Notes: generated by a model not told the origin, from the sequence alone. Counted from the stretch's first letter, positions 22,640-34,640 are shown. The stretch: DNA of 64,000 nucleotides from Mesorhabditis belari (GCA_958450365.1 CAUEEP010000933.1:2130130-2194129), one strand, 5' to 3'. Made by a program: numbers and translations.

Positions 22640-23102
22640 ATTTCAATTGAATAGAATTGGTTTGAATCAATCTTAACCGAATCAGTCTTAACAGTCTTCG
22701 ATTCTATTCGATTCGATTCGAAAACTTTGTCTAATAGAGATGCCTGTCAATGTCAATTGAATGTCAATTGAATGCCAATTGAATGCCAATTGAATGCCAA
22801 TTGAATGTCAATGTAATGTCAAAATGTCAATTGAATAGAATTGGTTTGAATCAGTCTTAACCGAATTTTTCAATTCTATTCGATTCGATTCGAAAACTTT
22901 GTCTAATAGAGATGCCTGTCAATGTCAATTGAATGTCAATGTCATTATCAATGTCATTATCAATGTCATTATCAATGTCACTATCAATGTCAATGTCAAT
23001 GTCAAAATGTTAATTGAATAGAATTGATTTGAATCAGTCTTAACCGAATTTTTCAATTCTATTCGATTCGATTCGAAAACTTTGTCTAATAGAGACGCCT
23101 CT
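22640..23102 (+). repeat. Compound repeat: three 150-190 bp units with inner minisatellites
   Basis: Each unit holds TTGAATAGAATTG, TCAGTCTTAACCGAAT, ATTCTATTCGATTCGATTCG and TTTGTCTAATAGAGA. It is followed by a variable minisatellite: AATTGAATGTC/AATTGAATGCC units in the first and ATCAATGTCATT units in the second. The inner repeat differs in sequence between units, so the array has expanded more than once. Confidence 0.9.
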
Positions 23103-23310
23103 GAACGATTAATAAATCAGGGATTTCAAAAAGGGAGAACATCCAAGAATTCAAGAAAAAGTTTATGTGAAAGAAAAGAATAAAAATAAAATAACTCTGG
23201 AAAAAGAACGAATTGAAGGAGAAAGTGGGTGAAAACTTTGTAAAAATTGGTTTAATTAATTGTTTTGTAAAGAAAAACTACAAATTTCTTATGGAAATCG
23301 TTTTTGAGTC

Positions 23311-23325
23311 GGTTTAATTACCCAA
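23311..23325 (+). other. 15-nt match to the 5' part of the nematode SL1 leader
   Basis: GGTTTAATTACCCAA is identical to the first 15 bases of the SL1 leader (GGTTTAATTACCCAAGTTTGAG). After that the sequence diverges (ATCATAACTCC) and no splice donor or Sm site follows, so this is not a working SL RNA gene. It may be a relic or chance. Confidence 0.35.
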
Positions 23326-24539
23326 ATCATAACTCCATGTTTATTTCCTGTGAATATATTGGCCTAACTAATTGTTAAACCTCATCTTTTCATGAATCTG
23401 TTAAATTTATAAAAATTTGATTCATTTCAAAAGCTTAGAAAGTTGGTTATTTACTTCTTAGTAATGCTGTTTCTGGAAAAAATCTTTTCTGGAATGGTTG
23501 AGAAGTTCTCAGGAGGAGAACCATCCCACGCATTTCTCTCTGTCATACACTTATCTTTCTTTCTCTTAAAACGAGAAAATTTCATCATATACTTAAGTTT
23601 TCTTCCTTTTCTTCATTTTAATTTCATTCTAACTTTCATTCTAACTTTCCATTTAGCCTAATGACTTGATGAAATGTAATTGAGGGGAAATGATGAGAGG
23701 AGAATCGGAGAAAGTTCCCGGAATTGGGTCTGAGAAAGGAAAGGAAAGAAGAAGAGGAATTTTTATTGAAAATACTACACATTGCTAATTACCTAAATTA
23801 CTCATTAAATTGAAGCTTCTATTTGTCAAACAAATAGATTTCTTATCTGTTTTGCAAAAAGGAATCGCTCTTTATTCAATTTTAAATGAAATTTGTATAT
23901 TAATTGAGAAAATTGGTTTAATGGTTTTTTGGATTTAAAATTATTAAATAAATCAAACGGAAAGGTAATTAAAAAAGATGGAAATTGTCTTTTTTGTAGT
24001 ATTAAATGGTTTCTATGCATAACAGTTACAACCAAGTTCCACCTATTCGTTTTAATTTGATTACAGTTGAAACACTAATCTTTACATGCTAGATTTCTAA
24101 CCTAATAACCCTAAAATAGATTTTATTATCATAAAATCACAACCAGCTTTCCAATCCCCGGAAAAAATATTATTAATTTATCTTAAAATGATTCAATGAA
24201 TGATACACAATGAATTCCCAATACGTTTATTGATTCATTACATTTCCACATGCATCAAGGTGCCCTCCAAGTTGAGACAACGATTTTACACGCTATCAAT
24301 TGAGACTTCATCAATTACTAGTTCTAGTAATCGATGAAGATCATAGTGAACTTTGAAACAAATGTTCTGCAAAAACTTTTATGCATATTTATGAGAGTTT
24401 AAAAAGCTCTCACTGAACTTTTTCGTTCTTTCAAAAAAGCTCTTCCATTGAAAATTCTGATGTTTCAAAAGTGGTTGGTAAAGTGGGGAAAAGAGAAGAA
24501 TGTTTAGAGGAAACACTTTTCAAAGTTTTTTGACACGCT

Positions 24540-24612
24540 TTTTAAAATCTAGTTTTAAAATCTAGTTTTAAAATCTAGTTTTAAAAGCTAGTTTTAAAAG
24601 CTAGATTTTAAA
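24540..24612 (+). repeat. 16-bp tandem repeat TTTTAAAATCTAG, about 4-5 units
   Basis: Units alternate TTTTAAAATCTAG and TTTTAAAAGCTAG and lie about 150 bp left of the foldback element at 24759. Confidence 0.85.
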
Positions 24613-24758
24613 GATTCTTTTTTAAAAAGTAGTTGTTTTAATCGTTAAAAATCGAAATCAGGGATATAAAAAAGTTCGGATTTCAAATTAAACCAATCAA
24701 ATTAAACCAATCAAATCAAACCAATCAAATTGACACGGCAAACTATAATCGCGATAAC

Positions 24759-25612
24759 GGGTCTATCCCAAAACAGCGCCGCCAAAATAGCGCCGACCAA
24801 AACAACGCCGACCAAAACAGCGCCACCCAAAATAGCGCCGTACCCAAAACAGCGCCGATGCAAAACAAAGTTTTTTTCTTTTACAATGTACACTCATTTT
24901 TTTTATTAGCAGCTTTTAATTTTGATAATTTATTTAAAAATAACATGACCAACAACAATAAACGATAACAATTAAACGATGCATAAAAAACATTAAAATA
25001 GCATCAAATTAATAGTCCAAGAGACTCTGAAACATCATAACACTAGCGATGATGAACATAAACGGCTAGAGCTTTCAAGTGATCCGTGGTAGAAATAAAA
25101 AGTTAGTGAAAACGTTAAAAAACAGGCCGTAAAAGGAAAAAAATTGTTATTTTTGGTTAAAATCAATTTTATAAACGCTATCGCAGGTTTCTATGCGTAA
25201 AGCTTAAAAAAATCGGATCCTCCGCCTTTTTTTACCCTAAAAACACAAAAAGTGGACAGAAAAAGTTAAAAACAACAAAGAAAAAGCAAAAGCAAAAATC
25301 TAAAAAATAATTTTTTTTGCTCGTCGCTGTTTTGGGCGTTTTTGCATTGGCGCTGTTTTGGGTGGCGCTGTTTTGGGCGTTTTTGCATTGGCGCTGTTTT
25401 AGGTGGCGCTGTTTTGGGTACGGCGCTGTTTTGGCGGCGCTGTTTTGGTCGGCGCTGTTTTGGCGGCGCTGTTTTGGGCGGCGCTGTTTTGGGTAAGGCG
25501 CTGTTTTGGCGGCGCTGTTTTGGGTGGCGCTGTTTTGGGTAAGGCGCTGTTTTGGGTGGCGCTGCTTTGGGTAAGGCGCTGTTTTGGTGGCGCTGTTTTG
25601 GGATAGACCTGC
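24759..25612. mobile_element. 854-bp foldback element with minisatellite arms and 8-bp target duplication
   Basis: GCGATAAC occurs at 24751-24758 and again at 25613-25620, directly flanking the element. The ends are inverted: GGGTCTATCCCAAAACAGCG on the left and GCTGTTTTGGGATAGACCT on the right. Both arms are minisatellites of about 15 bp (ACCCAAAACAGCGCC on the left, the inverse GGCGCTGTTTTGGGT on the right). The left arm is about 105 bp and the right about 290 bp. The 460-bp centre is AT-rich and has no open frame. Long frames across the right arm (Phe/Trp/Gly/Ala repeats) are products of the repeat. Confidence 0.88.
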
Positions 25613-26154
25613 GATAACTGTTTAAATGTCAAAATTTTCAATGCATTTTGAAGCTGGAAATGGAAAATATAAATGTTAATGGACTATTTAAGGAATTTTA
25701 CTAGAAAAAAATAGAAATATATTGATATTTCAGAGGAAAGTCTACTCGTTTTGACATTTTCAAAGCAGCCAGGATGATTGAAAACATAAAAAAGTGTTTA
25801 AAAGTTGAATTCGACAATTTCTTGTATTGAACTTTAATCAAATTATCAAAGTTACATTGAAGACGGATTCTTCTTAAAGAATTAGACTATTTTTTGAAAC
25901 AAATTAGATAAAATCTAGAAAAAAAAGCTTAAAACATTGTTTTTTTGAAGAAATCACAAGAAAACTTTGAGAAATTTGAAACAGAATCTTGAAAATGATG
26001 AGAAATCAAACAAAATAACTCTCAGTCGCAGGAAATCCGATCGATCGTGAGAAAATTCTCGATTTTTGAAAGAACTCAAGTTATTTTCTTTGATTTTTCA
26101 TCATTTTCAGAGATTCTGTTTCAAATTTTCCATCGTCATCACTTTTTTGGTTCT
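25613..26154. other. No gene seen
   Basis: AT-rich single-copy sequence between the foldback element and the solo LTR, with no recognisable motif. Confidence 0.4.
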
Positions 26155-26567
26155 TATTCGTTCCTAGGTATAAACGGATGTGGACTAGAATTTGGGTTAA
26201 GTTAAAGAGAGTGGATCCCTTTTGATATACCGCCATCTCTAACACCCCGACAACCCAACTCAACTCCTCCAACGTATTAGAGGGGAGTCCCTGTGAAATG
26301 ACCGACCTGTACTGCAGTTGCATAGACCCGGAAGATACGTATCTTTATTTACAGTAGTATAATAAGATGAATAGATTACAAATGAGTGTAAGGGGAAGGG
26401 GGGACTCCAAATGAGAGTCTCATTTGTCCTCCTAGGCAGTCTCAAGGACCGCCCCTTCTCGACAATGAAAGGGATAAGCACAGGGGAGAACACATTTGCA
26501 TAAGAATAGACAAATCATTCAATAATAACAATAGTAACTAAAATATCAGTTTGGCTCGGAGCTGACA
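26155..26567 (-). mobile_element. Solo-LTR-like element, copy 1
   Basis: This 413-bp sequence starts (minus strand) TGTCAGCTCCGAGCC and ends CCTAGGAACGAATA. It is flanked by a 4-bp direct repeat, TTCT on the plus strand (26151-26154 and 26568-26571). The inside has TTATTATACTAC and AATAAAG, which could serve as promoter and poly(A) signals. The same element with another 4-bp flank lies at 51598. It ends TA and not the usual CA, so LTR status is inferred. Confidence 0.7.
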
Positions 26568-26818
26568 TTCTTTGGATTTTTAATGTTTCAATATTTTTGA
26601 AGTAACATTGGGGAAATAAAGCTTATTCCAGCTGCTTTCATAAAAACAGCGACATCATTTTTAAATTTGTTTACAAAGCTCAAAAATTTAGCTTTATCCC
26701 AGGTGAAATTGTGATTTTTTATGGGTCCAATTAGCAAAATTTCTTTCGTTTTTCAAAGTTAGCTTAGTGAAAACGAAGATTTTTATTGATAACGATTTGA
26801 ATTTAATCAGGATTGCCT

Positions 26819-26848
26819 CAAAGTTTCCTTGTTTCAAACAAGGAAACT
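26819..26848. repeat. Short perfect hairpin
   Basis: AGTTTCCTTGTTT is followed by its inverse (AAACAAGGAAACT) with about two bases between. The duplicate is at about 36637-36664. Confidence 0.8.
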
Positions 26849-27399
26849 TGTTTGGGCACTGTATAGACGTGAAAAAGTTGAATTATTGTATAGATAGACA
26901 ACGAAATATAGATTGAAAATAAAATTACAAATATCAGACAGTAAATTCGAAACTTTTTTTACACTTTTTACCCGTTCTTACTTTTCTTTTCAAAAATTTT
27001 TTTGTTCATGTTTCAAAATTTGGTGGGGCTAAAGGAAATTTGAGTGAGGTAATTTCAGTTACGTCTGACTCTCAAAATCATTCAAGCATTGAAACGCTTG
27101 AATTTAACAGCGAAACGGAAAGCCGATTCGGAATCAGCGTGAAATTCTGCGTCGAATGGTCCATGGGTTATCTCATTTGATCAAATCCTACTTTTGTCAA
27201 ATCAAATCTTTCCCGACCAGAAGTCAGTCTTGATCCAACCTGATCTACAAGAAGTCCAGAAGCTTTTCGTGGGGGAGGAGGGGGAGGGTAAACTGCACTC
27301 CAGCCATAACTTTTTATAGAAAGTTATTTTGCAAAAACGGAAAGCCGATTCGAAATCAGCGTGAAATTCTGCCTCGAATGGTCTATGGCTTATCTCTTT

Positions 27400-27621
27400 T
27401 ACCGTATTCTCTCTAATAATCGTGCACCCTGAGCATCGCCTAAATTACTCGAAATCTCGAGAGCCACTTATCAGAACCTGTCGATATGGGGAGGAAAATG
27501 TAGCTGACGATGAGATCTTGTGGGGGATTTGAGTGTTGAGCTTCTGTGAAAACTTTGAAAGCCGTAAAATAGTCATCAACTCGGCTCGCCGGGGTGCACT
27601 ACTATTAGAGAAAATACGGTA
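27400..27621 (+). mobile_element. 222-bp MITE, TACCGTATTCTCTCTAATA family (unit 1 only)
   Basis: The ends are TACCGTATTCTCTCTAATA and the inverse of TACCGTATTTTCTCTAATA, with inner blocks GTGCACC...GGTGCAC. It lies within the 27197-27772 stretch that unit 2 lacks. Related 223-bp copies lie at 34418 and 43655, and partial ends at 34121, 34790, 43360 and 44210. Confidence 0.8.
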
Positions 27622-28711
27622 ATCACAATCAAATGTAACTCTCAAAATCATTCAAACCTTGAAAACGCTTGAATTTAACAATAGAAATCGATTTGATTTA
27701 GATTTGTTTACCTAAAAATTTCCATGTTTCAAAGTGATTAAAGTGTTCGCGGGATTCACAGACTTTATCAGAATAAAAAAGCATTCGTTTAAAAAATGAA
27801 ATAACAAATATTAGCCAAAAAAAGGGAGATTTAACTTTAAGAAATGAAATTCTTTTTTGTGTTAAAAATGAAATACTAAATTCGTGATACTTTTACACGG
27901 GTCGAGTAGTTTTCAGAAACGTTTTCAATGTTTCAAAGAAGTTAAGCCAAGTTTCGGTACAGTTTCCCCCTCAATTCGGAAGACTTAAGTGGTTTTTCTG
28001 GGGTAATTTTGTGCGTAGAATCCGAATTTCAGTATCCCAAGTGCGGCTGAGGCGTTTTTTTCAACAAAAAATTGAGCACAAAAAAGAAAACGTTTAAGAT
28101 CTAGTTGAAAATGAGCTTTTGAGCGGGCAATTTCAGAAAAAAAAGCCATTTCATACGAAAATTTGTGTTTTAAATGCATTTTGATGTTTCAAAATTTGGT
28201 GTGGCTAAAGGAGAGTTGAGTGAGTTAATTGCGACGCTCAAAATCGTTCAAACATTGAAAACGCTTGAATTTAAGCGAGCGAAACGGAAAGCCGATTCGG
28301 TATCAGCGTGAAATTCTGCGTCGAAATTTCAGAGAAAAAGCCATTTAATACGAAAATTTTGGGTTTGAAATGCAAATTTTAACCGTTTTAGCCAAAAGGA
28401 GAGCCTTTTTAACCGTTTTAACCGTTTGTGCCATTGTTGACATGGGGTCAACAACGGTAGGGGAGGGGAGAGTCAAGCGTAAACCGTACTCGAGCCTTAA
28501 TGCTAGTAAATCAACGTTAAACGATTTAATAACGCTAAAGTCGTGTTTTTACGCAGAAAATTAATGATCTATACGTAAAAGCAAGCATGAAAAGTCGTGA
28601 AAACTTATTTTTAAAGTATTTTCCAAATTTTATGCTCGATTTTTCGAAGTTCAATCTCAATCCTGCCTTTGAAACATTTCCCTCAACATTTTCGTGTTTC
28701 AAAGTAAATAT

Positions 28712-29273
28712 TGGGTTGTCCAGTTATGAATGCGCGTTTTTACTATTTTGTAAATTTCTCAAGGTATCGAACAGATGTATATGAGTGTTATATATCATTC
28801 GAAAGCTGAAGATCTCCTCTACATTTTGATAGGAAAAGTTTTTGAATTCATTCAACTTTTTGGGAAATTGACTGCACAAAGGGAGAGGTCGTTTTCGAAA
28901 AAACCCATTCCGGCTTAGCTATTCCTCAAGTTTTATGGTGTAAAATAACCGCCCAGAAAAGAAAAGGTGCTCTGAAATTGTTCTATTTTAAAAAAGTTGT
29001 ATTGATATATCTACTGGCCAAACATCAAACGGTTAACTCAATTTGAGCGGAGCCAAAACCTGATCCAAAGGCACCCTTCCATTTTTTGGCCACCTCTTCT
29101 TCTGTGCAGTCAATTTGCCCAAAAGCTGAACAAATTCAAAAGCTTTTTATATCAAAACGTAGAGGAGATCTTCAGCTTTCGAATAATACTCATATATATC
29201 TTTTTCTTGATTTCGGCATCTTGAGAAATTTGCAAAATAGTAAAAAACGCGCATTCATAACTGGACAACCCAA
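28712..29273 (+). mobile_element. 562-bp mariner-type MITE, TTGGGTTGTCCAGTTATGAA family, copy 1
   Basis: TA flanks at 28710-28711 and 29274-29275. The terminal inverted repeats are long (about 120 bp, imperfect): both ends carry TTGGGTTGTCCAGTTATGAA, TGCGCG, TTTCTCAAG and GAAAGCTGAAGATCTCCTCT. The open frame across it is not transposase-like. Confidence 0.88.
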
Positions 29274-29867
29274 TAGAATACAAACTGAAACAAACAAATT
29301 GAAAGGATTTTCGTCAAATTTAAAGAATAAACAAATTTTGAGAGTTTAAATGATAGAATTTGAGTATTTGATAGAAAAAGGCATAAAAGTTGGGGATTTC
29401 CCTTGATTTATGTTTATGTTTACGTTTAAAAATCAAATATTCAAATTGATTATACAAATTGATTTGTATAATCCGAAAAAGATCTAGCAAAAATGAAACA
29501 AAAAATAGGCGAAACCGTTTAATCATAGGTTTTCAAGAAAATGAGCCAACACGTATTGGTCGTAACATTTTGTGGAGAAGGAGGAGTTTCGTTCTGTTTC
29601 TGTCATTAACGTTCTTCGGCAATCTCTATCAAAAAAATGCCTTTCTTACACACAATGCAGTAATTTTTGAACAGAAAATCAAAGAGAACTTAAAATTCCC
29701 AGATATCACGCCTAAAGGTGACCAATCCAGACCAATCCAGACCAAATACAAACGTAAACTACAAAAGCTTCTAACTTGCTTCAAAGCTGTCTGATTGAGA
29801 TGATCTATAGCTCAAAAAATAGAGAATTTCAAGAGCTTTTGAATGATCTAAAGCACATCCAAAGTAT

Positions 29868-29957
29868 CAATGCCAAAGAAAGTTACAGTGGTTTATAGGG
29901 AAATGGACCGTACTCGCGCGTGGTCAGGCTACAAACCACTATAACTTTCTTAGCATT
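29868..29957. repeat. 90-bp hairpin, ATCAATGC...GCATTGAT
   Basis: The arms ATCAATGCCAAAGAAAGTTA and TAACTTTCTTAGCATTGAT pair over about 30 bp, around a loop holding ACTCGCGCGTGG. The duplicate lies at about 39147-39236. Confidence 0.75.
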
Positions 29958-30256
29958 GATGTAAATTAGACTTTCACATGATCCAAGAAGATTTCAGAAA
30001 CATTTTCGATGTTTCAAAGTAAGCAAACGAAAGGTGTGCAAGCTTATAAACATTGGCTAACATTTACAACAAAATTTATGATTTAAAATCGTTTTTTTGA
30101 CGTATTTTGTAGATTTCCATGCTCAATTTTTTCCGGAATGTCTCATCATTTTCATGTGTTTTGTCTCCGTGAAAAGAGGAAGAGAAAAAAATCGGAAAAA
30201 CAAGAAAAATGGATATGGAGAGGGCATTTTTAGAAATCCGCCCACTGCAAATTTTT

Positions 30257-30944
30257 GGAGATGAATCAAATGTTGGATGAATGATGAAAGGTTGAGTTTT
30301 TTAAAAGGTGAATAATTTGAGACAACGATCGCAAACCTTTTCTTCAGTTTCTATTATTTACAAGTCGACTCCAAGATGCGATGGCGGCTTCTATTGGGTT
30401 AATGGAAAGTCCTTTCCGATTTTTTGGGAGAGTACCTTAAATTTGTCGAATTTTGACGTTTTATAGCTCATCCTAAAGCTGAATTCAAGACGGATCGATT
30501 GGTAAAAACCGTTTTGAGATATCTCTTTTCTAAAAGTTTTTACAGCTATTTTAGTAAAGGGCGGCAGAGCCAAAAAATGGCTGTTTTCACGTTTCGTTAG
30601 TTTTCCGTGCAGAAACCTAGAGGCTAAAAACATGTGTTTCGTGATCGGCCTCAAAAATAACCCCTAGACACGCATTTTCAGAATCTTAGCAAAACAATTT
30701 TGAAAAATATTGCCACCGGTGGAAGTCGAACCAGCGACTCTCAGATCAATAGCCTTTCCGCCGCTTTTCGCGATTTTCCTTCGTTTTTCTTGTTTAGAAA
30801 AAGAAAAAAGTTGTCCAGCCAAAGTTCGCATAAACAAAACAAAATTTAGGAGATGAATCAAATGTTGGATGAATGATGAAATGTTGAGTTTTTTAAAAGG
30901 TGAATAATTTGAGACAACGATCGCAAACCTTTTCTTCAGTTTCT
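30257..30944 (+). repeat. 95-bp direct repeats flanking a 495-bp insert with a tRNA-like stretch
   Basis: 30257-30352 (GGAGATGAATCAAATGTTGG ... CTTCAGTTTCT) recurs at 30848-30944. Between them on the minus strand is CGCTGGTTCGACTTCCACC at about 30718-30745, a degenerate B-box/tRNA 3' end. The same arrangement is found in unit 2 (39537 and 40128, tRNA-like part at about 39997-40024). Confidence 0.7.
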
Positions 30945-31147
30945 TCAGCTTTTACCCGTTCTACTTGATCTTTTTTTTCGATTTTCAATTCAGAGTTTGA
31001 TTCCTCATCGAATTGAATCAAAATTAGGGAAAATAAACAAAATCTAAAGAAAACCAAAAACCATTTGTTGAGGAAAACGGTAGAAAAGCCGAGTTTCATT
31101 CAGAAGGAGATTCAGTAGTGGAATTGATGAATAAGAGGAGAACACAA

Positions 31148-31220
31148 GAAGAAGAAGAAGAAGAAGAAAGAAAGAAATAAAGAAAGAAATAAAGTAAGAA
31201 AGAAAGAAAGAAAGAAAGAG
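31148..31220. repeat. GAA/GAAA microsatellite (unit 1)
   Basis: AGA trinucleotide then GAAA tetranucleotide run. The unit 2 run at about 40437-40506 is a few units shorter. Minus-strand open frames here are Phe/Ser/Leu repeats caused by the run. Confidence 0.95.
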
Positions 31221-31904
31221 TTTCCCCAAATCCTCAACTAAAAATAAGTTGGCTTAGTGCTTGAAATTGCTTATTTTTGCGTAAATACATTATTTTCCTT
31301 TCAAAAGCCTTTTATTCTTTTCATGTTTCAAGTTTATTAAGACTGAAGTAAAAATGCATCAATAGTTATCACAGAACGTGAATAGGGAAGAAAATAAGTA
31401 AAAATTTGAACCTGTTTTGTTTATAAATAGATATAAATAAAAGAAAAATAGATGGAAATGACAAGAGATTAAATGGGAATCGGAAAACTACCTTTATCGG
31501 CAAATTTAGAGAAAAATCGAGAAAAAAATTGGTGTCAATTCGAACTTTTTATTCTTTTGAAAAGATTTTCTTTCGGAAACAGATCTATCAACTTTGTCAC
31601 CACCAATTGTAAATCGATATTTTCTCAGCAATAAGCGCACCAATTCATCTCTACTTTGTTTCATTAGATAGCCTAGCATTTGATTTAGTAAAGCTTAGTA
31701 GTAGTAATTAGTAAAGGTATTTAGTAAAGCTTAGATTTAGAGCTGAACGAAATCAAATCAATTTCCTCTAAATTCTAACTTTCTCTGCCTTCAGCGAATG
31801 GAGATTTGTCAAATGCTAAAGGACAGAGACGTCTATAAGCTAAGAACAAATAAAAAATCTATTTAGATCATCTAAATTTTAATCAGCTTGGGGTTGTTGA
31901 GATA

Positions 31905-32647
31905 TTGGGTTGGTGAATTGAAAACTGCCGGACTTTGAACTAAAATTTATTCAACATAAAACCATCAATTCATTCGAAATAATTTCCATTATTATTGACG
32001 ACTTCTACCCATTTTACAGGCAATTTGCGGATTCCTCTTTCGTAGTAGGACTTTGGTTTGTGTGTGAGACAAGTGTGAGACTCAAAAATGGAGGACTGGA
32101 GATGTCCCAGTGACCCAGTTTGAGCATTTTCTTCAAAAGAAACCCATTTTGGTGTCAATAGAAAAGTTGTAGTGAATCAAAAATGAGGCTTATAGCCAAA
32201 GTTCCAAAAAGACACACTTAGTAGTTTCGCTTAAAATGCAAGTTTTGTGAAAATTTGTAAATTTGGCATTCCTTGAAAACCAGTTTTTGAATCGTTATGA
32301 AAATTTGGATATAAGCTTCATTTTTGGTTCTCTACAACTTTTCCATTGACACCAAAATGGGTTTCTTTTGAAGAAAGTGCTCAAACGGCGACATATGCCA
32401 ATAACCCGCAGTTTTCAATTCACCAATCCAATAGTTCAAAAGGGAATCCTTCTATACCAGAACAATTTGCCGGATGGCGATCGATTACGCATGCACACAA
32501 AGAACACCTCGGCAGTTGTTTTTGATATAAGCTTCATTTTTGATTCTCTACAACTTTTCCATTGAAACCAAAATGGGTTTCTTTTGAAGAAAGTGCTCAA
32601 ACTGTCACATATGACAATAGTCGGCAGTTTTCAATTCACCAACCCAA
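31905..32647 (+). mobile_element. 743-bp mariner-type MITE, copy 3
   Basis: It is flanked by TA (31903-31904 and 32648-32649). It starts TTGGGTTGGTGAATTGAAAA and ends with the inverse. It is the same length as the copies at 3739 and 8509 but in opposite orientation, and it carries the same internal duplicated end. It is located in the first 9.8 kb duplication unit. Confidence 0.88.
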
Positions 32648-32999
32648 TAGAAAAGCTTAATTTCACGAAATTTTAGTACAATGCCCAAGAATAAAACCCA
32701 GTTGTGACCGGGAAAATGAAAAACGATAAATTTCCCAGCCGATGCACATCATTGGATGAAGAAAGGAAATCCCGAAAAAAGGCAAATGGAATTTTGAATG
32801 CAAAAAAGAAATGAGTGGGATTTTGGGAAAAGAATGGGCGTCATTTTTGAACAAAAACCTGGATTTTCATACCCAAAACACTCAAAAAAACCAATTAATG
32901 GCCGATCGTCTGTTCGATCGATCGGCTAATCCTTCTCGAATCCGATAGGTTTTCGTTTGATATTTTCAAGAATACGTATAGGTCATTCATTTTCTGCGT

Positions 33000-33250
33000 A
33001 AACGCATGACTTTAGCGTTATTAAATTGTTTAACGTTGATTTTATCGCATTAAGGCTCGAGTACAGTTTACGCTTGACTTCCCCTACCGTTGTTGACCCC
33101 ATGTCATGGGGTCAACAACGGTCAACAACAAACAGGTCAACAACAACGGCCCAAACGGTTAAAATCGTTAAAACTGTTTAAAAGGCTCCCCTTGTGGCTA
33201 AAGCGGTTTAAATTTGCATTTAAAGCACAAATTTTCGTATGAAATGGCTT
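33000..33250 (-). repeat. Inverted copy of the 28370-28565 block
   Basis: TTTAGCGTTATTAAAT, AAGGCTCGAGTACAGTTTAC and CCGTTGTTGACCCCATGTCA are the inverse of sequence at 28440-28560. A small extra duplication of GGTCAACAACG lies at 33112-33145. Unit 2 lacks this block at the matching place. Confidence 0.7.
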
Positions 33251-34417
33251 TTTCTTTGAAATTTGAAATTGAAATTTTATATTTTCAAATATATTGTGGC
33301 TATTCGGGTTGCGGAGCAGTGGGCGGGGCCTCAAAATGCCTCTGGCAAGCCAAAAACACTTTTTCTAGGGTTTCTGGCCACGCTAAATCGATTGGTAATA
33401 TTTTCAGAGCTTCTTCTTGCTACACTACGCTTACGCTAGACTATGGCTCAGAGAACTGGCTGAGCATAGGCTTGGTGCTGCCTCGAGTATTGTTAAGGGT
33501 ATAGTCGTGTTACGTACCTCCCTCTTTGCCGCTCCCGCGTTGTTCGCGTGTTATTTCTTTATTTACTATGAATCTTAGTCGAAAGCCTAAAAGCTTTTCT
33601 TTAAGATAAATTAAAATAAATCTTGAAAAACTTCTAATCTTCACTTGTTTTCCATTCAAAAATCACCTAAAACTTTCAGAGAATTGCTTCAAAACTCTTT
33701 TAACTCTTTTTTTTTTGTTAATAATGTAGTTTGTTTTGAAATTTTCTCATAGCGACTTGTCGATTTGTCGCGTTTATTAAAGCCATTTTAAAGCGAAACG
33801 CAAATTTTTCCAGAAAATCGTTTATTCAAGTATTCAAGTCATTCATATTTACACGCCCAAAAAAAGATCGATAAAGTTAAGTGATTAAAATCGTAAACTA
33901 AACCCGTATAAGAATTTGTTCTTTATTTTTCATTCTATATCGATTTCACATCGATTCCACAATGGGAGAGCCCTTTCTTTTGGCAAAAGAGCGCCTAATG
34001 ACGAGGAGAAAAGATCGGGGATCAGTGAGGGAAGGGAACGATGGACTGCCAGGCGGATGTCTTCTAGCTGAAATTTGGATTCCTTTTCAAAGATAATCGT
34101 GATGGGATTAGATTTTTGTATACCATATTTTCTCTAATAGTAGTGCACCAAGAGCGTTGCCTAATTTGCTCGAAATCTCGAAAAGCGCATGCTTAAAATT
34201 CTCTCTAATACAGTGCGTTTTAAATTCTTAAACGCACCCTCTAAAATAGCGAATTTTGCATTTTGACCACCGCTACAACTATTAATCTTTTTCTATTAGA
34301 AAGAGCATGTCTTAAAACCTAAATAACACGAAAAATAAGCATACTGTAAAAAGTAAAAATTTTGCACCCTGAGCCTTGCCTAATTTGCTCGAAATCTCGA
34401 AAAGCGCATGCTTCAAA

Positions 34418-34640
34418 TACCGTATTCTCTCTAATATTAATGCACCCAAGCGAGCCGAGTTGATAACGATTTTACCGCTTCCAAAGTTTTCACAGAAGCT
34501 CAACACTCAAATCCCCCACAAGATCTCATGGTCAGCTACATTTTCCGACCCCATATCGATAGGTTCTGATAAGCGGTTCTCTAGATTTCGAGCAATTTAG
34601 GCAACGCTCCGGGTGCACGATTATTAGAGAGAATACGGTA
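34418..34640 (-). mobile_element. 223-bp MITE, TACCGTATTCTCTCTAATA family
   Basis: It starts TACCGTATTCTCTCTAATA and ends with the inverse TATTAGAGAGAATACGGTA. Its interior (AAAGTTTTCACAGAAGCTC, CAAATCCCCCACAAGATCTC) is the inverse of the 27400 copy. Fragments of the same family flank it at 34121-34170 and 34740-34808. Confidence 0.8.

Noticed and set aside
25342..25641. Open frames on both strands rich in Gly/Phe/Trp or Thr/Ala/Pro
   Set aside because: They are products of the 15-bp minisatellite arm of the foldback element.
31044..31229. Hydrophobic minus-strand frame resembling a membrane protein
   Set aside because: It is encoded by a GAA/GAAA microsatellite and changes with run length between the two units.
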